The position numbers and the translations under genes are program-made. A DNA stretch of 8,573 bases, from assembly GCA_964654995.1 (NCBI GenBank), contig CAZZKF010000088.1, positions 1 to 8,573 of the forward strand, given 5' to 3'. Positions 1-6,332 of this stretch are shown one piece after another; the first letter of the stretch is position 1; every line of letters begins with the position of its first letter. The notes under the pieces are model-generated. The model was not told the DNA's origin. It searched no databases and was given only the letters and a program-made list of their open reading frames with translations. Source of the DNA: CAZZKF01 sp964654995 (lineage in GTDB: Bacteria; Pseudomonadota; Alphaproteobacteria; CAZZKF01).

Positions 1-852
1 GTCGGCTACTCGCCCGAGCGGATCAATCCGGGTGATAAGGAGCACCGCTTCGAGACCATCACCAAGGTGGTCTCGGGCCAGGACGAGGCAACGCTGGAGA
101 CCATCGCCGCGGTCTATGGCCGGGTGGTGCGGGCCGGCATCCACAAGGCGCCGACCATCCGCACGGCCGAGGCCGCCAAGGTGCTGGAAAACACCCAGCG
201 CGATCTGAACATCGCCCTGATGAACGAGCTGGCGCTGATCTGCCTGAAGCTCGGCATCGATACCCACGACGTGCTGGAGGCCGCCGGCACCAAGTGGAAT
301 TTCCTGCCCTTTTCGCCGGGGCTGGTGGGCGGCCACTGCATCGGTGTCGATCCCTACTATCTGACCCACAAGGCCGAACAGGCGGGCCATCACCCCGAGG
401 TCATCCTTGCCGGGCGCCGGATCAACGACAACCTCGGCAAGTTCGTCGCCGGCGAGACCGTGCGCCGGCTGCTGCGCCGGGGCTCCAACGGGCCGCTGCG
501 GGTGACCATCCTCGGCTTCACCTTCAAGGAGGACGTGCCCGACTACCGCAACACCCGGGTGATCGACATCGCCCGCGACCTCGAACACGCCTACGGGGTC
601 AGCGTCGCCGTCCACGACCCGATGACCGATGCCGCCAAGGTGCGCGAAGAATACGGGCTCGAGCTGGTCTCGCTCGACGAGCTGCGCCCCGCCGACGGCA
701 TCATTCTGGCGGTCCCCCACCGCTTCTACCGCGAGCGCGGCTGGCCGCTGATGACCTCGTTGCTGAAAGACGGCCGCGGCCTGGTGGTCGATGTCCGCGC
801 CTGCCTCGATCGCGCCACCAGGCCTGAGGGCATCGACCTCTGGCGGCTTTGA
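1..852 (+). CDS. Nucleotide-sugar dehydrogenase, TviB/WbpO/WbpA type (UDP-N-acetylhexosamine 6-dehydrogenase), 5'-truncated by window edge
   Basis: Members oxidise C6 of a UDP-sugar to the uronic acid with two NAD+ in the cytoplasm, supplying precursors for capsule, exopolysaccharide or O-antigen. The frame is open from base 1 and gives 283 residues; families of this kind run about 420-440, so roughly 140-150 N-terminal residues with the NAD-binding Rossmann fold lie outside the window. The visible part starts at VGYSPERINPGD, followed by the central helical domain (AEAAKVLENTQRDLNIALMNE, near residues 56-76). The active-site loop GGHCIGVDPYYL carries the catalytic cysteine at visible residue 113, and the C-terminal UDP-binding domain contains GFTFKEDVPDYRNTRV. 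The YSPERINPGD and FKEDVPDYRNTR forms fit the TviB/WbpO branch better than UDP-glucose dehydrogenase (Ugd), but UDP-GlcNAc, UDP-GalNAc and their derivatives cannot be told apart here. The in-frame GTG at base 67 is internal and not the true start. It converges on the minus-strand hydrolase with a 9-base gap. Confidence 0.93.
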   Translation, partial: VGYSPERINPGDKEHRFETITKVVSGQDEATLETIAAVYGRVVRAGIHKAPTIRTAEAAKVLENTQRDLNIALMNELALICLKLGIDTHDVLEAAGTKWNFLPFSPGLVGGHCIGVDPYYLTHKAEQAGHHPEVILAGRRINDNLGKFVAGETVRRLLRRGSNGPLRVTILGFTFKEDVPDYRNTRVIDIARDLEHAYGVSVAVHDPMTDAAKVREEYGLELVSLDELRPADGIILAVPHRFYRERGWPLMTSLLKDGRGLVVDVRACLDRATRPEGIDLWRL

Positions 853-856
853 CGCG

Positions 857-869
857 CGGGGTTACCCCG
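857..869. other. Short inverted repeat at the convergent gene junction
   Basis: CGGGG-TTA-CCCCG forms a perfect 5-base stem with a three-base loop, lying between two convergent stop codons; the loop TTA is the reverse complement of the hydrolase TAA stop. There is no T-run on either side, so this is not a canonical intrinsic terminator. It could be chance in GC-rich DNA or a small transcript-end hairpin shared by both convergent units. Confidence 0.2.
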
Positions 870-1728
870 GCAGCAGGTTCATCTGCTCCAGCACCGCCCG
901 GCCCAGCGCCGTGCTCCGGTCGCCGAGATCGAGGATGATGTCGAAATGGTTGACGCCGGGCACGTCGAGCAGCCGGCAGCGGTGGCCGGCCTTTTCCCAG
1001 GCCTTGGCGAACTCGAAGGTCTGGCGGCGGAACTCGCGGGTCTCGCGCTCGCCGACCGCCAGCACGAGCGGGCAGGCGCGCTCGGGAATATGGCGGATCG
1101 GGCTGTTGCGCGCCGCCGCCTCTTCGTCGAGCCCGAGCGCGTCGTTGACGTAGGTGAGCCGCAGCGGCTCGAGATCGTAAACGCCGCTCACCGCGCAGAC
1201 CCCCTTGATCACCTCGTCCGGGATCTCGAACGTCGCTTGCCAGTCGGTGGCCAGCAGCATCAGGGCGAGCTGCGCCCCGGCCGAATGGCCGGAGACATAG
1301 ATGCGCTCCGGATCGCCGCCGTATTTGGCGATATTGCGATACAGCCAGGCCACCGCCTCGCGGGTCTGGGCGACGATCCGATCGAGTGAGTACTTCGGCG
1401 CCAGCCCGTAGTTGAGGGCCACGAAGGTGGCCCCGGCGGCGACGAAATCGGGGGCGGAAGCGGCAGATTCGTTCTTGGAGAGCTCCTGCCAGTAGCCGCC
1501 GTGAATGAAGACCTGCACCGGCGCCCCGTCGCGGGCTGCCGGGAAGATGTCGAGCACCTGTTCCCGGGCCTTGCCGTAGCGGCGGTCGAGATGGCTCGTA
1601 AGGCGGGCCCGGGCGACCGCGCTCTTGGCCTCATAGAGCCGGATATAGGTTTCGACATCCGGAATCATCGAGCTCGGCGAATATTCGCGGTCGAGATCGT
1701 CCCTGGAATAAATGCCGTAGAGTTTCAT
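862..1728 (-). CDS. Alpha/beta hydrolase, arylformamidase (kynurenine formamidase)-like
   Basis: A 288-residue alpha/beta hydrolase of the hormone-sensitive-lipase/arylformamidase group, probably cytoplasmic as no signal peptide or membrane segment is seen. The oxyanion-hole motif HGGYW is at residues 76-80, the nucleophile elbow GHSAG at 147-151 (Ser149), and the C-terminal histidine in GVNHFD is His261. The segment VGERETREFRRQ at 225-236 aligns by eye with the acid-bearing loop of animal AFMID (VGxxDSPEFxRQ), which places Glu229 where those enzymes have aspartate. Arylformamidases cleave N-formylkynurenine in tryptophan breakdown, but no tryptophan dioxygenase or kynureninase is in the window, so an ester or amide of another acylated amino compound is equally possible. 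It is the last gene of the minus-strand cluster, 19 bases after the upstream M20 gene. The start is ATG at 1728, preceded by a weak GGGCGGG ribosome site. Confidence 0.85.
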   Translation of the reverse strand: MKLYGIYSRDDLDREYSPSSMIPDVETYIRLYEAKSAVARARLTSHLDRRYGKAREQVLDIFPAARDGAPVQVFIHGGYWQELSKNESAASAPDFVAAGATFVALNYGLAPKYSLDRIVAQTREAVAWLYRNIAKYGGDPERIYVSGHSAGAQLALMLLATDWQATFEIPDEVIKGVCAVSGVYDLEPLRLTYVNDALGLDEEAAARNSPIRHIPERACPLVLAVGERETREFRRQTFEFAKAWEKAGHRCRLLDVPGVNHFDIILDLGDRSTALGRAVLEQMNLLPG

Positions 1729-1747
1729 GACACCCGCCCGAAGCCTG

Positions 1748-3226
1748 TCAGTCCTGGCTGGCCGGTTCCGAGAGATGGTGGATCAACTGGCCGTAGTATT
1801 TGATGACCTCGGCGAAATTGGCGACCGAGACGCGCTCATTGGTGCCGTGAATGCGGGCCAGGTCGGCGGCCTGCAGGCGGTAGGGGACAAACCGGTAGCC
1901 GGGGCCGCTGATCTTTTCGTAATGGACCGAATCGGTACCCCCCACCACCAGTCCGGGCGCCACCAGCGCCTCCGGAATCACCTCGCCGAGCGCCCGGGCC
2001 ACCGCCCGGAACACCCAGGAATTGGCGTCGGCCACCGGCGACGGGTTCTTGGCAATCGTCTTCATCACCTCGATGTCGATGTCCGGATCGTCGATCACCC
2101 GGGCGACATGGGACCGCACATCCTCGATGGTCTCGCCCGGGCGAATGCGGAAATTGACCACCGCGTGCACCTCGCTGGGCAGCACGTTTTCCTTGATGCC
2201 GCCGTCGATCATGGTCGGCGCCGTGGTCGTGCGCACCAGAGCATTGGACACCGGGTTGCGTTCCAGCCGGCGCAGAATCAGGCCGCCGAACAGCCAGCGG
2301 TTGGCAAAGGCCAGGCGTTGCCAGAAGCCCATCTCGGGGGCCAGATAATCGAACATGGCGGCGGCCGGCCCGGACAGCGAGGCCGGCAGCCTGTGGCGCT
2401 TGAGCCGGACCAGCGCCTCGGCCAGGGCGCCGACCGCGGTGCGTTCGGGCGGCATCGACGAATGGCCGCCCTCGGCGCGGGCCGTGAGGCGCAGGGAGAC
2501 AAATCCCTTCTCGGCAATCGCGATCAGCGCCAGCGGCCGCGAAATGCCGGGCACCAGACCTTCGGTAATCACCATGCCTTCATCGATGGTGGCGGCAAGG
2601 TGGACGCCGCGCGATTTCAGCAGCGCGGCGATCTTCGCCGCCCCCTGCTTGCCACCGATTTCCTCATCATGGCCGAAGGCCAGATAGATCGTGCGCTGCG
2701 GCTCGTATCCGCTCGCCAGCAAAGCCTCGACGGCTTCGAGAATGGCGGTCAGACTGCCCTTGTCATCGAGCGCCCCGCGGCCCCACACGAAGCCGTCCTC
2801 GATCAGGCCGGAAAAGGCCGGATAGTCCCATTTGGTCTCGGTCCCCGGCTCCACCGGTACGACATCCATATGGGCCATCAGGACGATGGGCTCGAGGTTG
2901 GGGTCGGCGCCCTGCCAGGTGTACAAGAGGCTGTAGCCGTTCACCACCTCGCGCTTGAGCGTCGCATGCACGCGCGGGTAAAGCTCGGCGAGCACCGCGT
3001 GCAGCTCCAGAAACGGCGTCGGGTCGAAATCGGCCGGATCCTGCGGCGAAATCGTGCGCTGGCGCAGCACCCGGCCGAGGCGCTCAGCCGCCGCCTCGGG
3101 CTCGACATCGATGGTCTCGGCCGGCGTTGCCGCGATCTGGCGCGAGCTCAAGCCGATGGTGCGGACCAGCACCACGGCAACCAGCAGGGCGGCCGCACCG
3201 GCGACCGCCAGGAGGATTTTCTTCAT
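1748..3226 (-). CDS. M20 family metallopeptidase, CPS1/PM20D1-like, membrane-anchored (paralogue A)
   Basis: A 492-residue zinc-dependent hydrolase of the M20A group, whose members cleave dipeptides, C-terminal residues or N-acyl amino acids. A basic start (MKK) is followed by a hydrophobic segment at about residues 4-22 with no clear cleavage site, suggesting a signal anchor with a periplasmic catalytic domain. Expected metal and catalytic residues are present: His119 and Asp121 in HMDVVP, bridging Asp154 in WGRGALDDKG, general base Glu188 and ligand Glu189 in GHDEEIGG, the acidic pair Asp215/Glu216 in TIDEGM, and His435 in GTDSVHY. The dimerisation lid begins near 235-260 with GGHSSMPP. Length matches the yeast carboxypeptidase S/PM20D1 class rather than the shorter cytosolic aminoacylases (about 400). 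The ATG overlaps the stop of the upstream paralogue as ATGA, and GGAG lies 7 bases before it, so translational coupling is likely. The substrate is unknown. Confidence 0.93.
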   Translation of the reverse strand: MKKILLAVAGAAALLVAVVLVRTIGLSSRQIAATPAETIDVEPEAAAERLGRVLRQRTISPQDPADFDPTPFLELHAVLAELYPRVHATLKREVVNGYSLLYTWQGADPNLEPIVLMAHMDVVPVEPGTETKWDYPAFSGLIEDGFVWGRGALDDKGSLTAILEAVEALLASGYEPQRTIYLAFGHDEEIGGKQGAAKIAALLKSRGVHLAATIDEGMVITEGLVPGISRPLALIAIAEKGFVSLRLTARAEGGHSSMPPERTAVGALAEALVRLKRHRLPASLSGPAAAMFDYLAPEMGFWQRLAFANRWLFGGLILRRLERNPVSNALVRTTTAPTMIDGGIKENVLPSEVHAVVNFRIRPGETIEDVRSHVARVIDDPDIDIEVMKTIAKNPSPVADANSWVFRAVARALGEVIPEALVAPGLVVGGTDSVHYEKISGPGYRFVPYRLQAADLARIHGTNERVSVANFAEVIKYYGQLIHHLSEPASQD

Positions 3227-4701
3227 GGCGTTTCTCCGGCCGCATGGCGCAGGATCTGGCCGTAGAAGCGGATGATCTGGGCGAAATTATCGACGCTCAT
3301 GCGCTCGTTGGTGCCATGCACGCGGGGCATGTCCTCGGCCCGGAACCAGATCGGCACGAAGCGGTAGACATTGTCGCTGATCGCCTGGTAATGGCGCGAG
3401 TCCGTGGCTCCCAGGGTCAGCCCGGGGGCGACCAGAACCTCCGGGTAGACCTCGCGCACCGCCCGCTCGATGGCCCGGAAACCGATGCCGTCAACGGCCG
3501 CCACCGGCGACGGATCGGTGATCGTCTCGTCGTAAAAGGCGATCGAGACCGCCGGTTCCTTGATCATCCGGCGGGCGTGCTCGACCACGGTTTTGCGGGT
3601 CTCGCCGGGGCGCACCCGGAAATTGACCATGGCGGTGGCGACACTGGGCAGCACATTGTCCTTGATGCCGGCATTGAACACGGTCGGCGCGGTGGTGGTG
3701 CGGACCATCGGATTGGTCGCCCGGTTCTCGGTCAATTGCCGCGCCAGATAGCCGCCGAACAGCCAGCGATTGGCGAACAGAAAGCGCTGGCCGAAATCCA
3801 TCTCGGGCGCCAGATAGTCGAACATCGCCCCCGTCGGCCCCTTGAGCGACGGCTTGAAGCGGTGCGCCTCCAGCGCCGCAATGGCGCGTGACAGCGCACC
3901 CACCGCCGTCAGCCTGGGCGGGCGCGCCGAATGGCCGCCCGAGGCCCGGGCGGTGAGCTTCAACGTCACATAGCCTTTCTCGGCGGTCGAGATCACCGCC
4001 ACCGGTTTCTCGAACCCGGGCAGCAGCACGCCGTCGCGAATCGTCATCCCTTCATCGAGGGTGAATTCGGCCCGCACGCCGCGCTCGGCGAGCAGCTTGG
4101 CGATGCGCCCGGCGCCCTGGTCCCCGCCCACTTCCTCGTCATGGCCGAAGGCCAGATAGATGGTGCGCCGGGGCTCGAAGCCGCGCGCGATCAGCCCCTC
4201 GACGGCCTCGAAAATGGCGGTGAAGCTGGCCTTGTCGTCCATCGCCCCGCGCCCCCACACGAAACCGTCGGCAACCCGGCCGGAAAACGGCGGATAGGCC
4301 CATTTTTCCTCGGTCCCCGGCTCGATCGGCACGACGTCCATATGGGCCATCAGGATCACCGGCTTCAATCCCGGATCCGACCCGGGCCAGGTGTACAAGA
4401 GACTGTAATCGTTCACCACTTCGCGCCTCAGCGCCGCGTGCATCAGCGGATAGGCCTGGGCCAGATAGGCCTGAAGATCGAGGAACGGGGCGGCATCGAA
4501 ATCGCTGCGGCTCAGGTTCGAGACCGTCGCAAACGCGATGATGCGGCCGAACCGGATGGCGGCGGCATCCGCGCTGACATCCAGCAGTGTGGCCGGCGGC
4601 ACCTCGATCTGGCGCGACTCCAGCCGCAAGGTGTTGGCGATCAGCACCACCGCCAGAAGTCCCAGCACGACAGCGGCCGTGCCGACAATGCGCTTGATCA
4701 T
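3223..4701 (-). CDS. M20 family metallopeptidase, CPS1/PM20D1-like, membrane-anchored (paralogue B)
   Basis: This is a second 492-residue M20 enzyme, clearly a tandem duplicate of its downstream neighbour: the two align almost without gaps and share long identical stretches in the catalytic domain. An N-terminal hydrophobic segment at about residues 6-23 after MIKR looks like a signal anchor. Metal and catalytic positions are intact: His120 and Asp122 (HMDVVP), Asp155 (WGRGAMDDK), Glu189 and Glu190 (GHDEEVGG), Asp216/Glu217 (LDEGM), and His437 (TDSRHY, the form typical of CPS1/PM20D1). Differences cluster in the lid domain (GGHSARPP against GGHSSMPP) and in the stretch before TDS, so the two may differ in side-chain or acyl preference; that is inference. 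The start is ATG at 4701 with AGGGGGG just upstream. A 51-base gap separates it from the aminotransferase, and no terminator was seen in that gap. Confidence 0.93.
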   Translation of the reverse strand: MIKRIVGTAAVVLGLLAVVLIANTLRLESRQIEVPPATLLDVSADAAAIRFGRIIAFATVSNLSRSDFDAAPFLDLQAYLAQAYPLMHAALRREVVNDYSLLYTWPGSDPGLKPVILMAHMDVVPIEPGTEEKWAYPPFSGRVADGFVWGRGAMDDKASFTAIFEAVEGLIARGFEPRRTIYLAFGHDEEVGGDQGAGRIAKLLAERGVRAEFTLDEGMTIRDGVLLPGFEKPVAVISTAEKGYVTLKLTARASGGHSARPPRLTAVGALSRAIAALEAHRFKPSLKGPTGAMFDYLAPEMDFGQRFLFANRWLFGGYLARQLTENRATNPMVRTTTAPTVFNAGIKDNVLPSVATAMVNFRVRPGETRKTVVEHARRMIKEPAVSIAFYDETITDPSPVAAVDGIGFRAIERAVREVYPEVLVAPGLTLGATDSRHYQAISDNVYRFVPIWFRAEDMPRVHGTNERMSVDNFAQIIRFYGQILRHAAGETP

Positions 4702-4752
4702 CTGTTCCCCCCTTTGATGACGTGTTGTTGCGGCGCAGGCCGAGGTTCCATC

Positions 4753-5598
4753 CTAGAACACCGAATGCTCCTTGGCGTATTCGAAATAGAGCTCGCGGGC
4801 CCGGGTGAAAATCGGCCCGGGCTGAAGCTCGCGGTCATCGACCCGCAGGCATGGCATCACCTTGGCCATGTTGCCGGTGTTGAACACCTCGTCAGCACTC
4901 AGAATGTCGTCGTAAGAGAGCGTCGCTTCCTCGACCGCAATCCCGTCCTCACGCAGCAGGGCGATGACCCGCTGGCGCGTAATCCCGTTGAGGAAGGTGC
5001 CGTTGATCGCCGGCGTCCTGGCGACGCCGTCCTTGGCGATCCACAGATTGGAATTGGCGAATTCGGCGACATGCCCGTGCGAGTCGCACATGATGGCGTT
5101 ATCAAAGCCGCGCCGGGCGGCATCGACCAGGGCGCGCCCCGAATTGGGATAAAGGCAGCTTGCCTTGGCGTCGGTCGGTGCCATGTCCGGATCGGGCCGG
5201 CGAAAGCTCGACCTGCAGGCGGAAAAACCGGGCGTGTCGGGAAACGGGCGCTCATGCACGGCAATCAGAAAGCCGGTGCTGTCAGGGTCGTGGACCATGG
5301 CGCCGCGCATCGGGAACATCATCGGCCGGACATAATAGACGCCATCGCGCGGCAGTTTGCGGATGCCTTCGATGCACAGCGCAGTGACTTCTTCGGCTGT
5401 CACCGGCGGGTTCATGTTCAGCTTTTTCGCCGATTCGATGACCCGGGCGCAGTGCCGGTCGAGATCGGGGGCGAGGCCGCCGAATGCGCGGGAGCCGTCG
5501 AACACCGCCGAGCCGAACCAGAAACCGGGCGACATCGGGCCAATGATCCTGGGCTCCTCGTCGTACCATTTGCCCTCGTAATAGAAGACCGCTCGCAT
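4753..5598 (-). CDS. Class IV PLP-dependent aminotransferase, branched-chain amino acid aminotransferase-like
   Basis: A 281-residue fold-type IV aminotransferase, probably cytoplasmic. The family moves the amino group of branched-chain amino acids to 2-oxoglutarate; related members are D-amino acid or (R)-amine transaminases and aminodeoxychorismate lyase. The PLP lysine is most likely Lys145 in TDAKASCLYPNS, and the cofactor-ring glutamate Glu179 in HVAEFANSNLW. The phosphate-binding segments are LNGITR (203-208) and TGNMAKVMP (241-249). The substrate-side motif YYVRPMMF (88-95) resembles the YIRP motif whose arginine binds the alpha-carboxylate in IlvE, favouring an L-amino acid substrate over amine transaminases. 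The lysine context SCLYPNS differs from the GGNYxxS of E. coli IlvE, so housekeeping IlvE function is not assured. The start ATG at 5598 has GGAG 8 bases upstream, lying across the end of the GNAT gene, which stops only 5 bases before it; co-translation is likely. Confidence 0.88.
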   Translation of the reverse strand: MRAVFYYEGKWYDEEPRIIGPMSPGFWFGSAVFDGSRAFGGLAPDLDRHCARVIESAKKLNMNPPVTAEEVTALCIEGIRKLPRDGVYYVRPMMFPMRGAMVHDPDSTGFLIAVHERPFPDTPGFSACRSSFRRPDPDMAPTDAKASCLYPNSGRALVDAARRGFDNAIMCDSHGHVAEFANSNLWIAKDGVARTPAINGTFLNGITRQRVIALLREDGIAVEEATLSYDDILSADEVFNTGNMAKVMPCLRVDDRELQPGPIFTRARELYFEYAKEHSVF

Positions 5599-5603
5599 AA
5601 CCG

Positions 5604-6197
5604 TTACTCCGTTTTGGTTGTGTCCCCCGACGCCGGATGCGGCGGCGCGTCCCCTCCCGGCCCCAACGGGCGCTGCATCAGCACGATATCAAGCCAGCGC
5701 CCGTGTTTGAAACCGACATTCCTGAAGCACCCGGCCTTTTCGAAACCGAGCGCCCGGTGAAGGCCGATCGAGGCGGCGTTTTCCGAATCCCCGACCACCG
5801 CCACCATCTGGCGCAGACCGGCAGCCGCACAGGCCTCGATCAGCGCTCCCAGCAAGGCCCGGCCGATGCCGCAGCGCCGCGCCCCTTCATCGACATAGAT
5901 CGAGCTTTCGACCGTGAAGGCATAGGCCTCGCGCAGCTTGTAGGGCGCCGCATAGCAGAAGCCGACGATCCGGCCGGCGCGCTCCGCCACCAGCCACGGC
6001 AGACCGCGGGCACGGACCGCGCCCAGACGGGTGCGCATGCCAGCCTCGTCCGGCGGCGTGATGTCGAAGGTGCCGGTGCCGGTGCGCACGGCCTGCGCAT
6101 AAATCCGGGTGACCGCGGCGATATCGTCGTCGCGCCCGGCGCGGACGACAAGCCCGGGTGCGTCTGCCGTCACCGTGATGTCCAGATCGTTACCCAC
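5604..6197 (-). CDS. GNAT N-acetyltransferase, phosphinothricin / methionine sulfoximine acetyltransferase-like
   Basis: A 197-residue Gcn5-related acetyltransferase that transfers acetyl from acetyl-CoA to an amino group. It closely follows the Pat/Bar/MddA pattern: GFCYAAPYKLREAYAFTVE (79-97), the CoA-binding loop RRCGIGRALL (107-116), GDSENAASIGLHRALGF (136-152), then VGFKHGRWLDIVLMQRPLG near the C-terminus. Characterised relatives acetylate phosphinothricin, methionine sulfoximine or methionine sulfone, and the native role is often unclear. About 16 residues precede the usual family start, and a Pro/Gly/Asp-rich tail of about 18 residues follows the domain. The start is GTG at 6197 with GGAA about 8 bases upstream; a nearby ATG at 6204 in the same frame meets a stop after four codons, so the GTG or an internal start (GTG, residue 9) must be used. 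It is the first gene of the tightly packed five-gene stretch. Confidence 0.9.
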   Translation of the reverse strand: MGNDLDITVTADAPGLVVRAGRDDDIAAVTRIYAQAVRTGTGTFDITPPDEAGMRTRLGAVRARGLPWLVAERAGRIVGFCYAAPYKLREAYAFTVESSIYVDEGARRCGIGRALLGALIEACAAAGLRQMVAVVGDSENAASIGLHRALGFEKAGCFRNVGFKHGRWLDIVLMQRPLGPGGDAPPHPASGDTTKTE

Positions 6198-6223
6198 GCG
6201 TCATTTTCCGTTATCGTCTGCAT

Positions 6224-6248
6224 GGCCGGCGCAAGCGTATCGCCGGCC
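6224..6248. other. GC-rich inverted repeat (possible hairpin) between the GMC gene and the GNAT gene
   Basis: GGCCGGCG and CGCCGGCC form a perfect 8-base stem around a 9-base loop, in the 135-base gap between the GMC stop and the acetyltransferase start. No U-run follows on the minus-strand transcript, so it is not a standard intrinsic terminator. It could attenuate or stabilise the boundary between the dehydrogenase pair and the downstream genes, or be chance in GC-rich DNA. No convincing separate -35/-10 pair was found in the rest of this gap. Confidence 0.3.
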
Positions 6249-6332
6249 GGCGCCTCGGCACGCCACATCTTTCCGGGCATGGCTGGAAATTGCAATCGCC
6301 AATGCGCCCCGGCGCGCCCGCTTCGGCGCCCG

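Noticed and set aside
1727..3265. Long plus-strand open frame (512 codons) opposite the M20 gene A
   Set aside because: It mirrors a well-supported M20 gene, its translation is rich in Arg, Gly, His and Asp with no recognisable domain, and long antisense frames are usual in high-GC DNA.
3931..5760. Plus-strand open frame of 609 codons spanning parts of three minus-strand genes
   Set aside because: It crosses the M20, aminotransferase and GNAT genes, which all carry intact family motifs on the minus strand; composition is that of an antisense shadow.
6190..6204. ATG at 6204 as the start of the GNAT gene
   Set aside because: It is followed by an in-frame TAA after four codons, so it cannot start the acetyltransferase.
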